DNA of 64,000 nt from Nevskia sp. (GTDB lineage Bacteria; Pseudomonadota; Gammaproteobacteria; Nevskiales; Nevskiaceae): assembly GCF_021732705.1 (NCBI RefSeq), contig NZ_JAKFUM010000008.1, forward strand, positions 1 through 64,000, given 5' to 3'. Positions within the stretch are counted from its first letter, which is position 1. Every line of letters begins with the position of its first letter. The position numbers and the translations under genes are program-made. This document shows, one piece after another, positions 1 through 8,756 of this stretch. The notes beneath the pieces were generated by a model. It was given only the letters and a program-made list of their open reading frames with translations, had not been told where the DNA came from and did not search any database.

Positions 1-10
1 TCTTCAAGGC
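1..10 (-). rRNA. 5' end of 16S rRNA gene (cut by window edge)
   Basis: Read on the minus strand the first bases are CTTGAAGA, the usual opening of mature 16S rRNA just before GTTTGATC. The rest of the gene lies beyond the left edge. The call rests on this short match together with the correctly placed boxA and tandem promoters upstream (see neighbouring entries). An rRNA operon next to tyrS is also, from memory, the arrangement in Pseudomonas. Confidence 0.75.
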
Positions 11-111
11 CATAGAGCGATCGATGGGCTCTTACTGCTTTCATCGATGCTCCGTAATGCATTGGCTTGCTGCCAAGCACCCGGAAGCACCCACAAAAAT
101 CACTTGTTATT

Positions 112-124
112 CTGTTAAAGATCA
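112..124 (-). promoter_or_regulatory. boxA antitermination site of rRNA leader
   Basis: The minus strand reads TGATCTTTAACAG, close to the consensus rRNA boxA (TGCTCTTTAACA) bound by NusB/S10. It sits about 100 bases ahead of the 16S 5' end and about 50 bases after the -10 of the nearer promoter, as in other gammaproteobacterial rRNA leaders. The bases between boxA and position 10 are the rest of the leader; no gene is seen there. Confidence 0.8.
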
Positions 125-173
125 GGCCTCTGGGCTTCCGCGTCTCGCGTCAGGCCCGTCAGCAGGGAGGCGA

Positions 174-201
174 ATTATAGAGGACTTTCATCCCCTGTCA
201 A
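174..201 (-). promoter_or_regulatory. rRNA operon promoter, proximal (P2-like)
   Basis: On the minus strand TTGACA (196-201) is followed after exactly 16 bases by TATAAT (174-179): perfect sigma-70 hexamers with the 16-base spacer typical of rRNA promoters. The start point should fall near 166-168. It faces the 16S gene at the left edge. Confidence 0.85.
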
Positions 202-280
202 CTCTTTCCGATGAACCCCGAAAGCGCCGACTCCTTCTTCCTTCCCAACCCCCGCAACGGTGGCCGCTGCGAGGGGGCGA

Positions 281-308
281 ATTATAGGGCAGTCCGACGC
301 CCTGTCAA
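281..308 (-). promoter_or_regulatory. rRNA operon promoter, distal (P1-like)
   Basis: A second minus-strand pair, TTGACA (303-308) and TATAAT (281-286), again with a 16-base spacer. Both promoters continue into ATTCGCC after the -10, so they look like a duplicated unit about 107 bp apart. Together they make the tandem promoter region of the rRNA operon, and with the leader account for the gene-free stretch between the window edge and tyrS. Confidence 0.85.
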
Positions 309-383
309 CGATTTCTTGCGGGTTTGTTTCAACGCCGCGATATGCCGGCAACGGCACCGTAAAGCCGGCGCGGCCATGCCCGT

Positions 384-1586
384 TTACGCGGCAGTCAGCG
401 TTGCCCTTGCATAGCGTCGCGGGCCGACTTGCAGCAGATACGTGGCACCCGCTTTCAGCATCAGGCCGCGGTCCTCGACTCGCTGCTGATCGACCTTCAC
501 TGCCTTCTGGTCGATCATTCGATTGCCTTCACCATTGCTGGCGACGAGACCGCTTTCCTTGAGCAGGGCGGCGAGCGCCATCCCGGCCTCCGGAACCGCA
601 ATGAGCACTTCCGGAATGTTCTCCGGCAGCTGGCCCTGCGAGAACTGGGCGATGAATTCAGCCTTGGCGGCTTCTCCGGCCCCGGCGCCATGGAAGCGGC
701 TGACCAGTTCGACGCCGAGCGCCATCTTCACATCACGCGGGTTGGCCCCATCGACGATCGACTGGCGCAAGGCAGCAATCTCGGTCAACGGCAGGAAGCT
801 CAGCAGGTCGTAGTAACGCCACATCAGCTGATCCGACACCGACATGATCTTGCCGAACATGTCCTTCGGAGCATCATTCAGTGCCACGTAGTTGCCGAGC
901 GACTTCGACATCTTCTGGACGCCGTCGAGCCCCTCGAGGATCGGCACGGTCATGATGCATTGCGGCTTCTGGCCGTAGCTTTGCTGCAACTGCCGACCCA
1001 CCAGCAGGTTGAACTTCTGATCGGTGCCGCCCAGTTCGACGTCGGCCTTCAGCGCCACCGAGTCGTAACCCTGCAGCAGCGGGTAGAGGAACTCGTGGAT
1101 CGCGATCGGCTGGTTGTCGCGGAAGCGCTTCGAGAAATCGTCGCGCTCCATCATGCGGGCGACGGTGTGCTGGGCAGCCAGCCTCAGCATGCCCTCGGTG
1201 CCGAGGGCATCGAGCCAGCGGCTGTTGAACTCGATCGTGGTCTTTTCGGGGTCCAGAATCTTGAACACCTGTTCACGATAGGTCTTCGCATTCTCCTCGA
1301 CCTGATCGCGCGTCAGCGGCTTCCGTGTTTCATTTTTGCCGGTCGGGTCTCCGATCATCCCGGTGAAGTCGCCAATCAGGAAGATTGCTTCGTGTCCGGC
1401 CTCCTGAAATGCCCGCAACTTGTTCAAAAGCAGCGTGTGGCCCAGATGCAGATCCTTGGCCGTCGGATCGAAGCCGGCCTTGATCCGGAGCCGCTTTCCT
1501 TCTGCTGCGGCCTTTTCCAGCCTGGCATGCAGGTCCGCCTGCGGGATGACTTCGTCGGTACCGCGCTCGATCTCTTCGATATTCAC
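384..1586 (-). CDS. tyrS: Tyrosyl-tRNA synthetase
   Basis: Charges tRNA-Tyr with tyrosine in the cytoplasm. The 400-residue protein has the class I signatures HLGH (47-50) and KMSKS (225-229), the tyrosine-pocket stretch around [18 protein letters not shown] (173-190), and a C-terminal S4-like RNA-binding domain from about 337. Length and the KMSKS form fit the TyrZ subtype of Pseudomonas and relatives. It reads toward the rRNA operon and is divergent from the M23 peptidase gene; the 210-base gap between them (1587-1796) holds no gene and should carry both promoters. Confidence 0.97.
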   Translation of the reverse strand: MNIEEIERGTDEVIPQADLHARLEKAAAEGKRLRIKAGFDPTAKDLHLGHTLLLNKLRAFQEAGHEAIFLIGDFTGMIGDPTGKNETRKPLTRDQVEENAKTYREQVFKILDPEKTTIEFNSRWLDALGTEGMLRLAAQHTVARMMERDDFSKRFRDNQPIAIHEFLYPLLQGYDSVALKADVELGGTDQKFNLLVGRQLQQSYGQKPQCIMTVPILEGLDGVQKMSKSLGNYVALNDAPKDMFGKIMSVSDQLMWRYYDLLSFLPLTEIAALRQSIVDGANPRDVKMALGVELVSRFHGAGAGEAAKAEFIAQFSQGQLPENIPEVLIAVPEAGMALAALLKESGLVASNGEGNRMIDQKAVKVDQQRVEDRGLMLKAGATYLLQVGPRRYARATLTAA

Positions 1587-1796
1587 TGGGGTCTCGCATC
1601 GCCAGCCCGAAGACGGCGTGAATTTTGCGGATAGCTGGCGCGACTGCAGGCTTTCGCTATCGGGATGATGTGAAAAATTGCCAATCGCGGCTTTTTGTGT
1701 TTTGTTACGGCTGTCGGGATCAGCAAACCAACGAAAATAAAGCGCGATCCACCAACCGACGTGGTACCGGTCAACCTTTGTTTTCGTGGAAAAAAT

Positions 1797-3149
1797 ATGC
1801 CTTTCGATTATAGCTCCGCAGGCGGGGCCAGGGTCTCGTCACTGCGGAGGATCGGCGTCATCGCCGCATTCCTCGGGGTTTCCGCCGCTGCCGTCGTTGG
1901 CTTGCGCCCGACTTCCAGCATCGCCGAAGTGGCCAGCGCGGGTCGCGTGGTGCAGCCGGAAAAGATTCCGCTGCCGGTCGTCCCGAACCCGGCATTCGAA
2001 GACATCATCCAGAACGCGGTGACGGACGCGCTCGCGGTCCCCGAGCCGGCCGCGTGGACCCGCGTGATCGTGGCGCGCGGCGAGACGTTGTCGAACATCT
2101 TCGAAGACGCGGGCCTGCCGCCGCAGGACTGCCTGCTGATGACCCGTCTTGGCGGCGACAGCAGCAGCCTGAAGAAGCTCCGCGCCGGCGATGCCCTGAA
2201 TCTCCGGATCGTGTCCGGCCGGCTCGAAGAGCTGACCTACGCGATAGATGAAACCCGCACCCTGAGCGTGCGCCGTCGCGGCGTCGGCTACGAGTCGACG
2301 ACCTTGACCGCCGCGCTGCAGCGTCGGCCGGCCGAAAGCGTCGGCGAAATCCGCAACTCGCTGTTTGCCGATGGCCGCAAGGCGGGCCTGTCGGATCGCA
2401 TGATTCTCGAGTTCGCCGACATCTTCGGCTACGACATCGACTTCGCTCAGGATCTGCAGGAAGGCGACCGCTTCGCAGTGGTCTACGAAAACATCCTGAA
2501 AGACGGCAAGAAACTGCGCGAAGGTGACATCCTTGCTGCCGAGTTCAGCAATCAGGGCAAGACCTACCGCGCCGTGCGCTACGTCGACCCGGAAGGTCGT
2601 GCCGGCTACTACACGCCGGATGGCCAGTCGCTGCGCAAGGCGTTCATCCGCACGCCGGTCGACTTCGTCCGCATCAGTTCCGGCTTCAATCTGAAGCGAC
2701 TGCACCCGATCCTGAACATCATCCGCGCCCACAAGGGTGTCGATTACGCCGCCGCCACCGGCACGCCGGTGCATACGACCGGCGACGGCAAGATCGAGTT
2801 CATGGGGAAAAAGCAGGGCTACGGCAATGTCATCGTCGTTCGGCACAGCGGCCAGAACGAAACGCTGTACGCGCATCTGTCGCGTTTCAAGCCGGGCGTG
2901 AAGGTCGGTGCCAAGGTGCGTCAGGGCCAGGTCATCGGCTTCGTCGGTCAGAGCGGTCTGGCCACCGCGCCGCATCTGCACTACGAATTCCTCGTCAACG
3001 GCATCCACCAGAACCCGGTTACCGTGAGCCTTCCGCGCGCGATTCCGCTGAATCCGTCGGTGCTCGCCAAGTTCCGCGAGACGACCTCGCCGCTGGTCGC
3101 AAAGATCGACGAACTGAGCAACCGCAGCGTCGCCAGCCTGAACCGCTGA
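1797..3149 (+). CDS. M23 family peptidoglycan metallo-endopeptidase (MepM/OapA-like)
   Basis: Predicted periplasmic zinc endopeptidase that cuts peptidoglycan cross-links. From the ATG at 1797 (450 residues) there is an N-terminal membrane anchor or signal (about 17-36), a LysM/OapA-like segment starting [13 protein letters not shown] (90-102), and a C-terminal M23 domain with zinc ligands in HKGVD (H312, D316) and HLH (393-395). An upstream in-frame start at 1695 would add 34 residues that do not look like a signal, so it was not used. anmK follows after 25 bases in the same direction, pairing wall cutting with recycling of wall fragments. Confidence 0.92.
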   Translation: MPFDYSSAGGARVSSLRRIGVIAAFLGVSAAAVVGLRPTSSIAEVASAGRVVQPEKIPLPVVPNPAFEDIIQNAVTDALAVPEPAAWTRVIVARGETLSNIFEDAGLPPQDCLLMTRLGGDSSSLKKLRAGDALNLRIVSGRLEELTYAIDETRTLSVRRRGVGYESTTLTAALQRRPAESVGEIRNSLFADGRKAGLSDRMILEFADIFGYDIDFAQDLQEGDRFAVVYENILKDGKKLREGDILAAEFSNQGKTYRAVRYVDPEGRAGYYTPDGQSLRKAFIRTPVDFVRISSGFNLKRLHPILNIIRAHKGVDYAAATGTPVHTTGDGKIEFMGKKQGYGNVIVVRHSGQNETLYAHLSRFKPGVKVGAKVRQGQVIGFVGQSGLATAPHLHYEFLVNGIHQNPVTVSLPRAIPLNPSVLAKFRETTSPLVAKIDELSNRSVASLNR

Positions 3150-3174
3150 AGCTCGCGCGGCGCTGCAACCGGCG

Positions 3175-4296
3175 ATGTCCGAGCACTACCTCGGCCTGAT
3201 TTCAGGCACCAGCGCCGATGGCATCGACGCTGTCATCGCCGAGTTCGAGGCTGATCGCTTCGTCGGCCTCAAGGCGACGCATCAGCACCATTACGCGCCC
3301 GAACTGCGGGCTCGGCTGCTGCAGCTTTCGATCGACCAGCCCGAATTGTCGATGCGCGAGTTCTGCGCGCTCGATGCCGCGGTCGGTGATGCGTTCGCCG
3401 ACGCTGCGCTCGCCATCCTGGCCGCCAGCGGCGTCGATGCCGGTGCCATCACCGCCATCGGCAGCCACGGCCAGACCGTGTTCCACGACGGCCCGGCGCG
3501 GCTGACCCTGCAGTTCGGCGATGCCAATCGCATCGTCGCGGCCACCGGCATCGCCACCATCGCCGATTTCCGCCGCATCGATCTGGCGCTCGGCGGGCAG
3601 GGCGCGCCGCTGGTGCCGGCTTTCCACCAGGCCGTCTTCTCGAAGTTCGGCGAAGCGCGCTGTGTGCTGAACCTCGGCGGCATCGCCAACATCACGGTGC
3701 TCCCGGGCGCTTCCGGACGCCCGGTGCGTGGCTTCGACACCGGCCCCGCCAACGGCTTGATTGACGAGTGGATGCAAGTGCAGCGCGGCCAGCCCTTCGA
3801 TGCCAACGGCAGCTTCGCCGCGTCCGGTCAACCGATCGCGGCACTGGTCGACGCCTTGCTGGGCGATCCGTATTTCGCCCTGCCGGCGCCCAAGAGCACG
3901 GGCCGTGACTATTTCCGGCTGGACTGGGTGCGGCGGCGGTTTCCCGGGCTCGCCCTGCTGGCGCCGCACGATGTGCAGGCCAGCCTGGCTGCCGTCACGG
4001 CGCGTTCGGTTGCCGATTCCATTCGCGCGGAAATCCCGGATGCGGCCCGCGTGATGGTTTGCGGCGGCGGCGCCCGGAACGGCGAGTTGATGCGCCTGCT
4101 GCAGGCGGAACTGCCGTCGGTGGTGGTCGAAACCACGGATGCCGCGGGCTTGGCACCGGAGTGGATCGAAGCCGCGGCGTTCGCCTGGCTGGCGATGCGA
4201 CGGGTCAACGGCCTGAGTGGCAACCTGCCGGCGGTCACCGGCGCGAGGCGCTTCGCCGCACTGGGTTCGATGGTGCTGGCGCGCGCTTCGCACTGA
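3175..4296 (+). CDS. anmK: Anhydro-N-acetylmuramic acid kinase
   Basis: Phosphorylates and hydrolyses 1,6-anhydro-MurNAc to MurNAc-6-phosphate, a step in peptidoglycan recycling. The 373-residue protein opens with the family signature GTSADGID (11-18) and later has FDTGPANGLIDEW and VCGGGARNGELM, typical of the AnmK branch of the actin-like kinase fold. It lies 25 bases after the M23 peptidase gene and is probably co-transcribed with it. It is convergent with erpA. Confidence 0.96.
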   Translation: MSEHYLGLISGTSADGIDAVIAEFEADRFVGLKATHQHHYAPELRARLLQLSIDQPELSMREFCALDAAVGDAFADAALAILAASGVDAGAITAIGSHGQTVFHDGPARLTLQFGDANRIVAATGIATIADFRRIDLALGGQGAPLVPAFHQAVFSKFGEARCVLNLGGIANITVLPGASGRPVRGFDTGPANGLIDEWMQVQRGQPFDANGSFAASGQPIAALVDALLGDPYFALPAPKSTGRDYFRLDWVRRRFPGLALLAPHDVQASLAAVTARSVADSIRAEIPDAARVMVCGGGARNGELMRLLQAELPSVVVETTDAAGLAPEWIEAAAFAWLAMRRVNGLSGNLPAVTGARRFAALGSMVLARASH

Positions 4297-4316
4297 AACG
4301 CGGCACCTTCCACTGC

Positions 4317-4343
4317 CCGGTCCGCGCCGATGCGGCGGACCGG
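4317..4343. terminator. Hairpin between convergent anmK and erpA
   Basis: A perfect 9-bp inverted repeat (CCGGTCCGC at 4317-4325, GCGGACCGG at 4335-4343) with a 9-base loop lies in the 59-base gap between two convergent genes. No T-tract follows on either strand, so it is a terminator-like hairpin rather than a textbook intrinsic terminator. Confidence 0.45.
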
Positions 4344-4355
4344 AATGCGGCAGCT

Positions 4356-4715
4356 TCAGACCGAGAACGACGATCCGCAGCCGCAGGTCGTGGTCGCGTT
4401 CGGATTGCGGATCACGAACTGCGCGCCGTCGACATCATCCTTGTAGTCGATCTCGGCACCCATCAGGTACTGCAGGCTCATCGGGTCGACGAGCAGAGTC
4501 ACGCCGCCGTTCTCGACCGCGAGATCGCCGTCTTCCAGCGTTTCGTCGAAGGTGAAACCGTACTTGAAGCCGGAGCAGCCGCCGCCGGAGACAAACACCC
4601 GCAGCTTCAGCGCCGGATTCTGCTCTTCGTCGAGCAGTTCACGGACCTTGCTGGCCGCCGCCGACGTGAACACCACTTCCGGTTCCGCCATGACTGCACT
4701 GTCGTTGCCATCCAT
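4356..4715 (-). CDS. erpA: Iron-sulfur cluster insertion protein ErpA
   Basis: A-type carrier that hands iron-sulfur clusters to apoproteins, including isoprenoid-synthesis enzymes in E. coli. The 119-residue protein has the HesB/IscA fold signatures [12 protein letters not shown] and, at the end, CGCGSSF, giving the three cluster cysteines (about C47, C111, C113). The ATG at 4715 is preferred over a GTG two codons earlier because GGAG lies 9 bases before it. It is the last gene of the leftward series argC - DUF6776 protein - bactofilin - erpA. Confidence 0.95.
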   Translation of the reverse strand: MDGNDSAVMAEPEVVFTSAAASKVRELLDEEQNPALKLRVFVSGGGCSGFKYGFTFDETLEDGDLAVENGGVTLLVDPMSLQYLMGAEIDYKDDVDGAQFVIRNPNATTTCGCGSSFSV

Positions 4716-4795
4716 CGCCACTCTCCACGTTCCGGACCCGTTGTCGGGCCTTGGGTTTCGACGCGACGCCCGAGGCGCCGCGCCGGAATGCTGAA

Positions 4796-5269
4796 TCAGC
4801 CGTGCTTGCTGCGCCGCGCGTCCTGAAGATCCAGTACGGCGGTTTCCGACTTGCCATCCTGCGCCTTCTGGTGCGTCAGCGCCGGCACGTCGCCGGTGTC
4901 GTGCACCAGCTGGCCATTGATGGTGGCGCCGGGCTCCATCTGCAAGACCTTGTAATAGACCGTGCCGGTCACCTTGGCCTTCGCGTTCAGCACCAGCTTT
5001 TCGCTGGCGCGGACGTCGCCGATCACGGTGCCGTTGAGTACCACGTTGGGCACGCGGACATCGCCTTCGATCACGCCGGTCTCGCTGAGCGACAGCGTCG
5101 CCGAACCGTCGGCAGTGCCGGTCGACACCATGCCCTTGATCCGGCCATCGATGTACAGACCGCCGGCGAAGCGGACATCACCGAGGATTTCGGTCTGGCG
5201 CCCGATCAGCGTGTCGACCGTGCCTCCCTTGCTGCCGGAACTGGCTCCGGAGCCGAACATGCCTTTCAT
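4796..5269 (-). CDS. Bactofilin family polymer-forming protein
   Basis: Bactofilins are small beta-helical cytoskeletal proteins that assemble into filaments at the membrane and recruit wall enzymes. The 157-residue protein has the repetitive Gly/Val-rich core from about 20 to 120 (for example [17 protein letters not shown] and [14 protein letters not shown]) flanked by short disordered tails. The start at 5269 gives an ATGA overlap with the upstream DUF6776-type gene and sits 10 bases after a strong AGGAGG. The coupling suggests the two products act together, perhaps with the transmembrane neighbour as membrane anchor (inference). Confidence 0.88.
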   Translation of the reverse strand: MKGMFGSGASSGSKGGTVDTLIGRQTEILGDVRFAGGLYIDGRIKGMVSTGTADGSATLSLSETGVIEGDVRVPNVVLNGTVIGDVRASEKLVLNAKAKVTGTVYYKVLQMEPGATINGQLVHDTGDVPALTHQKAQDGKSETAVLDLQDARRSKHG

Positions 5270-6030
5270 GAACCTTCGTCCTCCTGAAGAATCTTCGCCC
5301 ACTCGTACTCGTCTTCGATCGGGGGCTGACCCTCGCCAGCGGGTTGCAGCGCCACTGTGGCGCGCAGCGGGCGGAAACCTTCCGGAAAACGCAGCTGGCC
5401 GCTGAATTCCTCGAAATACTTGAACGAAAATAACAGATTTCGGGTGCCGTCAACGCTGAGTTCGGACAGCTTCAGCGTCTGCTTCTGGCCATTGCGCAGC
5501 CCTTCGATCGACAGGTCGGCCGAGCCGCCCACGCGCTTCTCGCTGCGCACCGGCTGGATGAAGACGAGGTCGTAGCGATAGCTGTTCGCCGGCGTCCTGA
5601 GCTTGCTCACCCGGAACTCGTAGACGCGGACGCCGGCCTGCGATTCCTGCGGCGAGACGATGCCGCGGTAGAACGCGAGCTGCTCGCGCAGATCGGACGA
5701 CTCCGCCTGCAGCTGCGTCAGCGACTGCTTCACGGCCTTGCAGGCGCTGCCATCGATTTCCTGCGAGCGGCTCAGGTAGGCCACCTGATCGCGCAGCGCC
5801 TCGGCCTGCGCCCGGGCGGCGCGGAGGTCGCGCGTCAGCTGTCGGCGCTCTTCGATCAGGCGATCACGCTCGCTGGTGGCGGCGGCGAAATCCGACACCG
5901 TCGTCGCCCGCGTGTAGCGATACAGGCCGAACGCGCCGAGCAGCAGCGCCACGACCGACACCACGACCAGCACGCGGCGTCGAGCCGGCTGATCGGTGGT
6001 GATGACGATGCGGTGACGCGAGTCGGCCAT
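5266..6030 (-). CDS. DUF6776-like membrane protein with coiled coil
   Basis: The 254-residue protein has a short cytoplasmic N-terminus, one transmembrane helix (about 19-40), a heptad-rich coiled coil (about 48-122, rich in Glu, Arg, Leu and Ala), then a globular beta-rich domain of unknown function. Its place between argC and bactofilin matches a conserved gammaproteobacterial gene order, and its stop codon overlaps the bactofilin start. The topology suggests a bitopic envelope protein; no catalytic motif is visible. The family name is from recollection. Confidence 0.75.
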   Translation of the reverse strand: MADSRHRIVITTDQPARRRVLVVVSVVALLLGAFGLYRYTRATTVSDFAAATSERDRLIEERRQLTRDLRAARAQAEALRDQVAYLSRSQEIDGSACKAVKQSLTQLQAESSDLREQLAFYRGIVSPQESQAGVRVYEFRVSKLRTPANSYRYDLVFIQPVRSEKRVGGSADLSIEGLRNGQKQTLKLSELSVDGTRNLLFSFKYFEEFSGQLRFPEGFRPLRATVALQPAGEGQPPIEDEYEWAKILQEDEGS

Positions 6031-6057
6031 CGGCAGTCGATCCGGCCGCTGCCGCGC

Positions 6058-7089
6058 TTACGGCGCGAGCGGAATCGTGTCGAGCGCGGCGCGCTCGTCG
6101 AAACCGAACATCAGGTTGAAGCACTGCACGGCCTGACCGGCCGCACCCTTGACCAGATTGTCGATCGCCGACAGCACCACCACCGTGGCGCCGCCCTGCG
6201 GACGATGCACCGCGATGCGGCACAGGTTGGAGCCGCGCACCGAGCGCGTTTCCGGGTGTGCGCCCTTCGGCAGCACGTCGACGAACGGCTCATCGCGGTA
6301 GCGCGCCTCGAACAGCGCCTGCAGGTCGACATCGGTCTTCCGCAGCGTGCCATACAGGGTGGCGTGAATGCCGCGGATCATTGGCGTGAGGTGCGGCACG
6401 AAGGTCAGCCGCACCGGAGCGTTCGCGGCCCGGCGCAGGCCCTGCTCGATTTCCGGCAAATGGCGATGCCCGGCCACGCCGTAGGCCATCAGCGTGTCCG
6501 CCGCTTCGGCGAACAGCGAGGCCACTTTCGCCTCGCGCCCGGCCCCGCTGACGCCGGACTTGCAGTCGGCAATCAGGTTCGAGGTGTCGATCAGGCCGGC
6601 CTCGATCAGCGGCAGGAAGCCGAGCTGCGTCGCGGTCGGATAGCAGCCGGCCGCAGCCACGAGCCGGGCGCTGCGGATCGCGTCGCGATTCACTTCCGGC
6701 AGCCCGTAGACCGCTTCTTCGAGCAGTTCCGGGCTGGCGTGATCGTGCGCGTACCAGCGCTTGAACACTTCGGCATCGCGGATCCGGTAGTCGGCGGACA
6801 GGTCGATCACCCGGACGCCGCGCGCGATCAGCGCCGGTGCCAGCTTCATCGACGTGGCGTGCGGCGTGGCGAAGAACACGGCCTGACAGGCCGACAGGGC
6901 GTCGTCATCGGGTGCCGAGAAGCTCAGATCGACCCGGCCACGCAGATGCGGGAACCAGGCGTCGGCACGCTTGCCGGCCTCGGCGCGCGAGGTCAGCACG
7001 CGCAGGCGCACACCCGGGTGCAGCGCCAGCAGCCGCAGCAGCTCGGCACCCGTGTACCCGGTACCACCGACGATTCCGACTTCGATCAC
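6058..7089 (-). CDS. argC: N-acetyl-gamma-glutamyl-phosphate reductase
   Basis: Third step of arginine biosynthesis: NADPH-dependent reduction of N-acetylglutamyl-phosphate to the semialdehyde. The N-terminal nucleotide-binding motif [15 protein letters not shown] and the catalytic cysteine in [10 protein letters not shown] (C149) are present. A GTG at 7089 gives the usual 343 residues starting (M)IEVGIVGG. A longer in-frame ATG at 7167 would overlap hemJ and add 26 unconserved residues. First gene of the leftward set ending in erpA. Confidence 0.95.
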   Translation of the reverse strand: MIEVGIVGGTGYTGAELLRLLALHPGVRLRVLTSRAEAGKRADAWFPHLRGRVDLSFSAPDDDALSACQAVFFATPHATSMKLAPALIARGVRVIDLSADYRIRDAEVFKRWYAHDHASPELLEEAVYGLPEVNRDAIRSARLVAAAGCYPTATQLGFLPLIEAGLIDTSNLIADCKSGVSGAGREAKVASLFAEAADTLMAYGVAGHRHLPEIEQGLRRAANAPVRLTFVPHLTPMIRGIHATLYGTLRKTDVDLQALFEARYRDEPFVDVLPKGAHPETRSVRGSNLCRIAVHRPQGGATVVVLSAIDNLVKGAAGQAVQCFNLMFGFDERAALDTIPLAP

Positions 7090-7154
7090 GACGCGCGCGC
7101 CCTCTGCCCACAGAACGGGGGCGACGATGATACCGTGCGCCATCCCCACAAGTG

Positions 7155-7601
7155 ATGGCGCGCGCAATGCTCTGGATGAAGGCGTTTCATGTGATTTTCA
7201 TGGTGTCGTGGTTCGCGGCGCTGTTCTATCTGCCGCGCCTGTTCGTCTATCACTGCGACGTCACCGACGACGCCGGCCACGAACGCTTCGTCACCATGGA
7301 GCGCAAGCTGTACGGCATCGGCCTGATCGCGATGATCGGCACCTGGGTATTCGGCATCGCGACGATCCTCGCCGCCGAACCGGCCTATCTGAAGGCCGTT
7401 TACGTCGACATGAAGTGGCTGCACCCGAAGGTGCTGCTGGCGCTGCTGCTGTCCGGCTACTACGGCTGGCTGAAGTCGGTGATCCGCAAGTTCGCCGCCA
7501 GGGCGAACACGAAGAGCCACAAGTTCTACCGCCTGATCAACGAAGTGCCGGCCGTGCTGCTGGTGGCGATCGTCATCCTCGTGATCGTCAAGCCGTTCTG
7601 A
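7155..7601 (+). CDS. hemJ: HemJ-type protoporphyrinogen IX oxidase
   Basis: Integral membrane enzyme that oxidises protoporphyrinogen IX late in heme synthesis. The 148-residue protein has four predicted helices and the family signature [19 protein letters not shown] near the N-terminus; the conserved His and the W-L-H-P-K segment in the middle are present. The ATG at 7155 is preferred to a GTG just before it; neither has a clear Shine-Dalgarno. It is divergent from argC and ends at a strong bidirectional terminator. hemE lies 22 kb away in the same window. Confidence 0.9.
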   Translation: MARAMLWMKAFHVIFMVSWFAALFYLPRLFVYHCDVTDDAGHERFVTMERKLYGIGLIAMIGTWVFGIATILAAEPAYLKAVYVDMKWLHPKVLLALLLSGYYGWLKSVIRKFAARANTKSHKFYRLINEVPAVLLVAIVILVIVKPF

Positions 7602-7646
7602 TCGGCACGCCGGTCCGGACGACGGTCGTTCCGAACGACCGGGACT

Positions 7647-7683
7647 CACGAAAAAGCCCGCCTTGATGGCGGGCTTTTTCGTG
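7647..7683. terminator. Bidirectional rho-independent terminator, hemJ/bfr
   Basis: A perfect 16-bp inverted repeat (7647-7662 and 7668-7683) with a 5-base loop. The GC core GCCCGCC/GGCGGGC is flanked by A5 on one side and T5 on the other, so it works in both directions. It lies between the 3' ends of convergent hemJ and bfr. Confidence 0.95.
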
Positions 7684-7713
7684 GCAGCGGAGCGGCCCCG
7701 ATGGGGCAGCGGT

Positions 7714-8196
7714 TCAGCTTTCGCCGATCTCGCCCATCGCCGACTGCATGTAGTTCTGCAGGCCGATCTTCTCGATCAGGCCGAGCTGTTCCTCGATCCA
7801 GTCGATGTGCTCTTCCTCGCTCTTCTGGATCGCCACCAGCAGTTCGCGGGTGACGTAGTCCTTGACCTGCTCGCAGTGCGCGATGGCATCGCGGTACAGC
7901 GGGTGCGCGAGATATTCGAGCTTCAGGTCGCACTCAAGGATTTCCTTCACATCCTCGCCGATGAACAGCTTGCCGAGATCCTGCAGGTTCGGCAGACCGT
8001 CGAGAAACAGGATGCGCTTGATCAGCTTGTCGGCGTGCTTCATCTCGTCGATGGATTCGCCGTACTCGTACTTCTCCAGCTTCTTCAGGCCCCAGTTGCC
8101 GAAGATCCGGGAATGCAGGAAGTACTGGTTGACCGCGGTCAGCTCGTTCTTGAGCGCCTGGTTCAGGAATTCGATGACTTTGGCGTCGCCGCGCAT
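7714..8196 (-). CDS. bfr: Bacterioferritin (heme-binding type)
   Basis: Iron-storage protein forming a 24-mer cage with ferroxidase centres. The 160-residue protein from ATG 8196 keeps every ferroxidase ligand (E18, E51, H54, E94, E127, H130) and Met52, the heme ligand at the dimer interface. An earlier in-frame start (8253) adds 19 residues absent from the family. bfd, encoding its electron-donor ferredoxin, lies upstream on the same strand. A 21-bp inverted repeat sits about 50 bases before the start. Confidence 0.96.
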   Translation of the reverse strand: MRGDAKVIEFLNQALKNELTAVNQYFLHSRIFGNWGLKKLEKYEYGESIDEMKHADKLIKRILFLDGLPNLQDLGKLFIGEDVKEILECDLKLEYLAHPLYRDAIAHCEQVKDYVTRELLVAIQKSEEEHIDWIEEQLGLIEKIGLQNYMQSAMGEIGES

Positions 8197-8246
8197 GATC
8201 TGGTCCGGGTTGGAAAGTGCTCGCAGTATAGGCAAGCCACCCGGCG

Positions 8247-8267
8247 ACAACAAGATTAACTTGTTGT
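8247..8267. promoter_or_regulatory. 21-bp inverted repeat upstream of bfr
   Basis: Perfect 8-bp arms (ACAACAAG at 8247-8254 and CTTGTTGT at 8260-8267) around the 5-base spacer ATTAA, 51-71 bases upstream of the bfr start and in a locally AT-rich stretch. This placement suits an operator. It could instead fold as a weak hairpin in a bfd-bfr transcript. Confidence 0.5.
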
Positions 8268-8338
8268 TTTTGCTGTTCTTTCGAACGCTTTTGCGTGTGA
8301 TTCGCGATTCGCGGCGATCACGCCGCGCAGGGCTTGCG

Positions 8339-8572
8339 TCAGCAGGCGGCCTGCGCGCCGAGCGGCATGCCGAGGTCCAGATTCATCGCCGACGCCGTCG
8401 GCAGCGCCGAAAGCGCCTGCGCCAGGGTCGACCGCGCTGCCGGCACGCACTTGCCGCAGCAGGTGCCCAGCCCGGTCTCGCGGCTCAGGTCGCGCAGCGA
8501 GATCACATCGCCCTGCTCGACCGAGCGGCGAATGGTCTTGTCGGAAACGGCTTTGCAGACGCAGATGATCAT
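8339..8572 (-). CDS. bfd: Bacterioferritin-associated ferredoxin
   Basis: [2Fe-2S] protein that docks on bacterioferritin and delivers electrons to release stored iron. The 77-residue protein has the C-x-C pair (C4, C6) and the later CxxC (C39, C42) within TCCGKC. The last 30 residues are a longer, less conserved tail than usual (Bfd is commonly 60-75 residues). A Fur-box-like site lies about 17 bases before the start, consistent with induction on iron starvation. Confidence 0.93.
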   Translation of the reverse strand: MIICVCKAVSDKTIRRSVEQGDVISLRDLSRETGLGTCCGKCVPAARSTLAQALSALPTASAMNLDLGMPLGAQAAC

Positions 8573-8588
8573 GGGACGAAAGTTAAAG

Positions 8589-8610
8589 CGTAATGAGAAT
8601 GATTGTCAAT
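8589..8610. promoter_or_regulatory. Fur-box-like site between bfd and TonB receptor gene
   Basis: The sequence TAATGAGAATGATTGTCAAT closely resembles the Fur consensus (GATAATGATAATCATTATC). It lies just upstream of bfd on one side and about 160 bases from the TonB receptor start on the other, so Fur could control both. Confidence 0.7.
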
Positions 8611-8622
8611 CGATATCGCATC

Positions 8623-8636
8623 GGGTAACGTTACCC
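8623..8636. promoter_or_regulatory. Palindromic operator-like site
   Basis: A perfect 14-bp palindrome, GGGTAACGTTACCC, extending imperfectly to 22 bp (CAT ... ATG). The central CG and the GTAAC half-sites resemble operators of LacI/GalR-family regulators such as GntR. It lies between the two Fur-like sites of the divergent bfd/TonB receptor promoter region. No LacI-type regulator gene is in the window. Confidence 0.5.
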
Positions 8637-8641
8637 AATGC

Positions 8642-8662
8642 CGAACGGTTCTCATTTGCAGC
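8642..8662. promoter_or_regulatory. Second Fur-box-like site, upstream of TonB receptor gene
   Basis: The stretch CGAACGGTTCTCATTTGCAGC shares the core GAACGnTTCTCATTTGC with the site ahead of hemP (26678-26696), 18 kb away. Two iron-uptake genes sharing this sequence suggest it is this organism's form of a Fur site. Confidence 0.55.
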
Positions 8663-8756
8663 ACCAATCGTCGGCATCGTGACGTGCCCCGCCGGTCCGG
8701 GCGCTCGACACGACATACCGATCGCGGCGCCATCACGGCGTCCGACAGACAACAAT

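Noticed and set aside
7090-7167. Longer ATG start for argC
   Set aside because: It would overlap the divergent hemJ start and add 26 residues not found in ArgC; the GTG at 7089 gives the family length.
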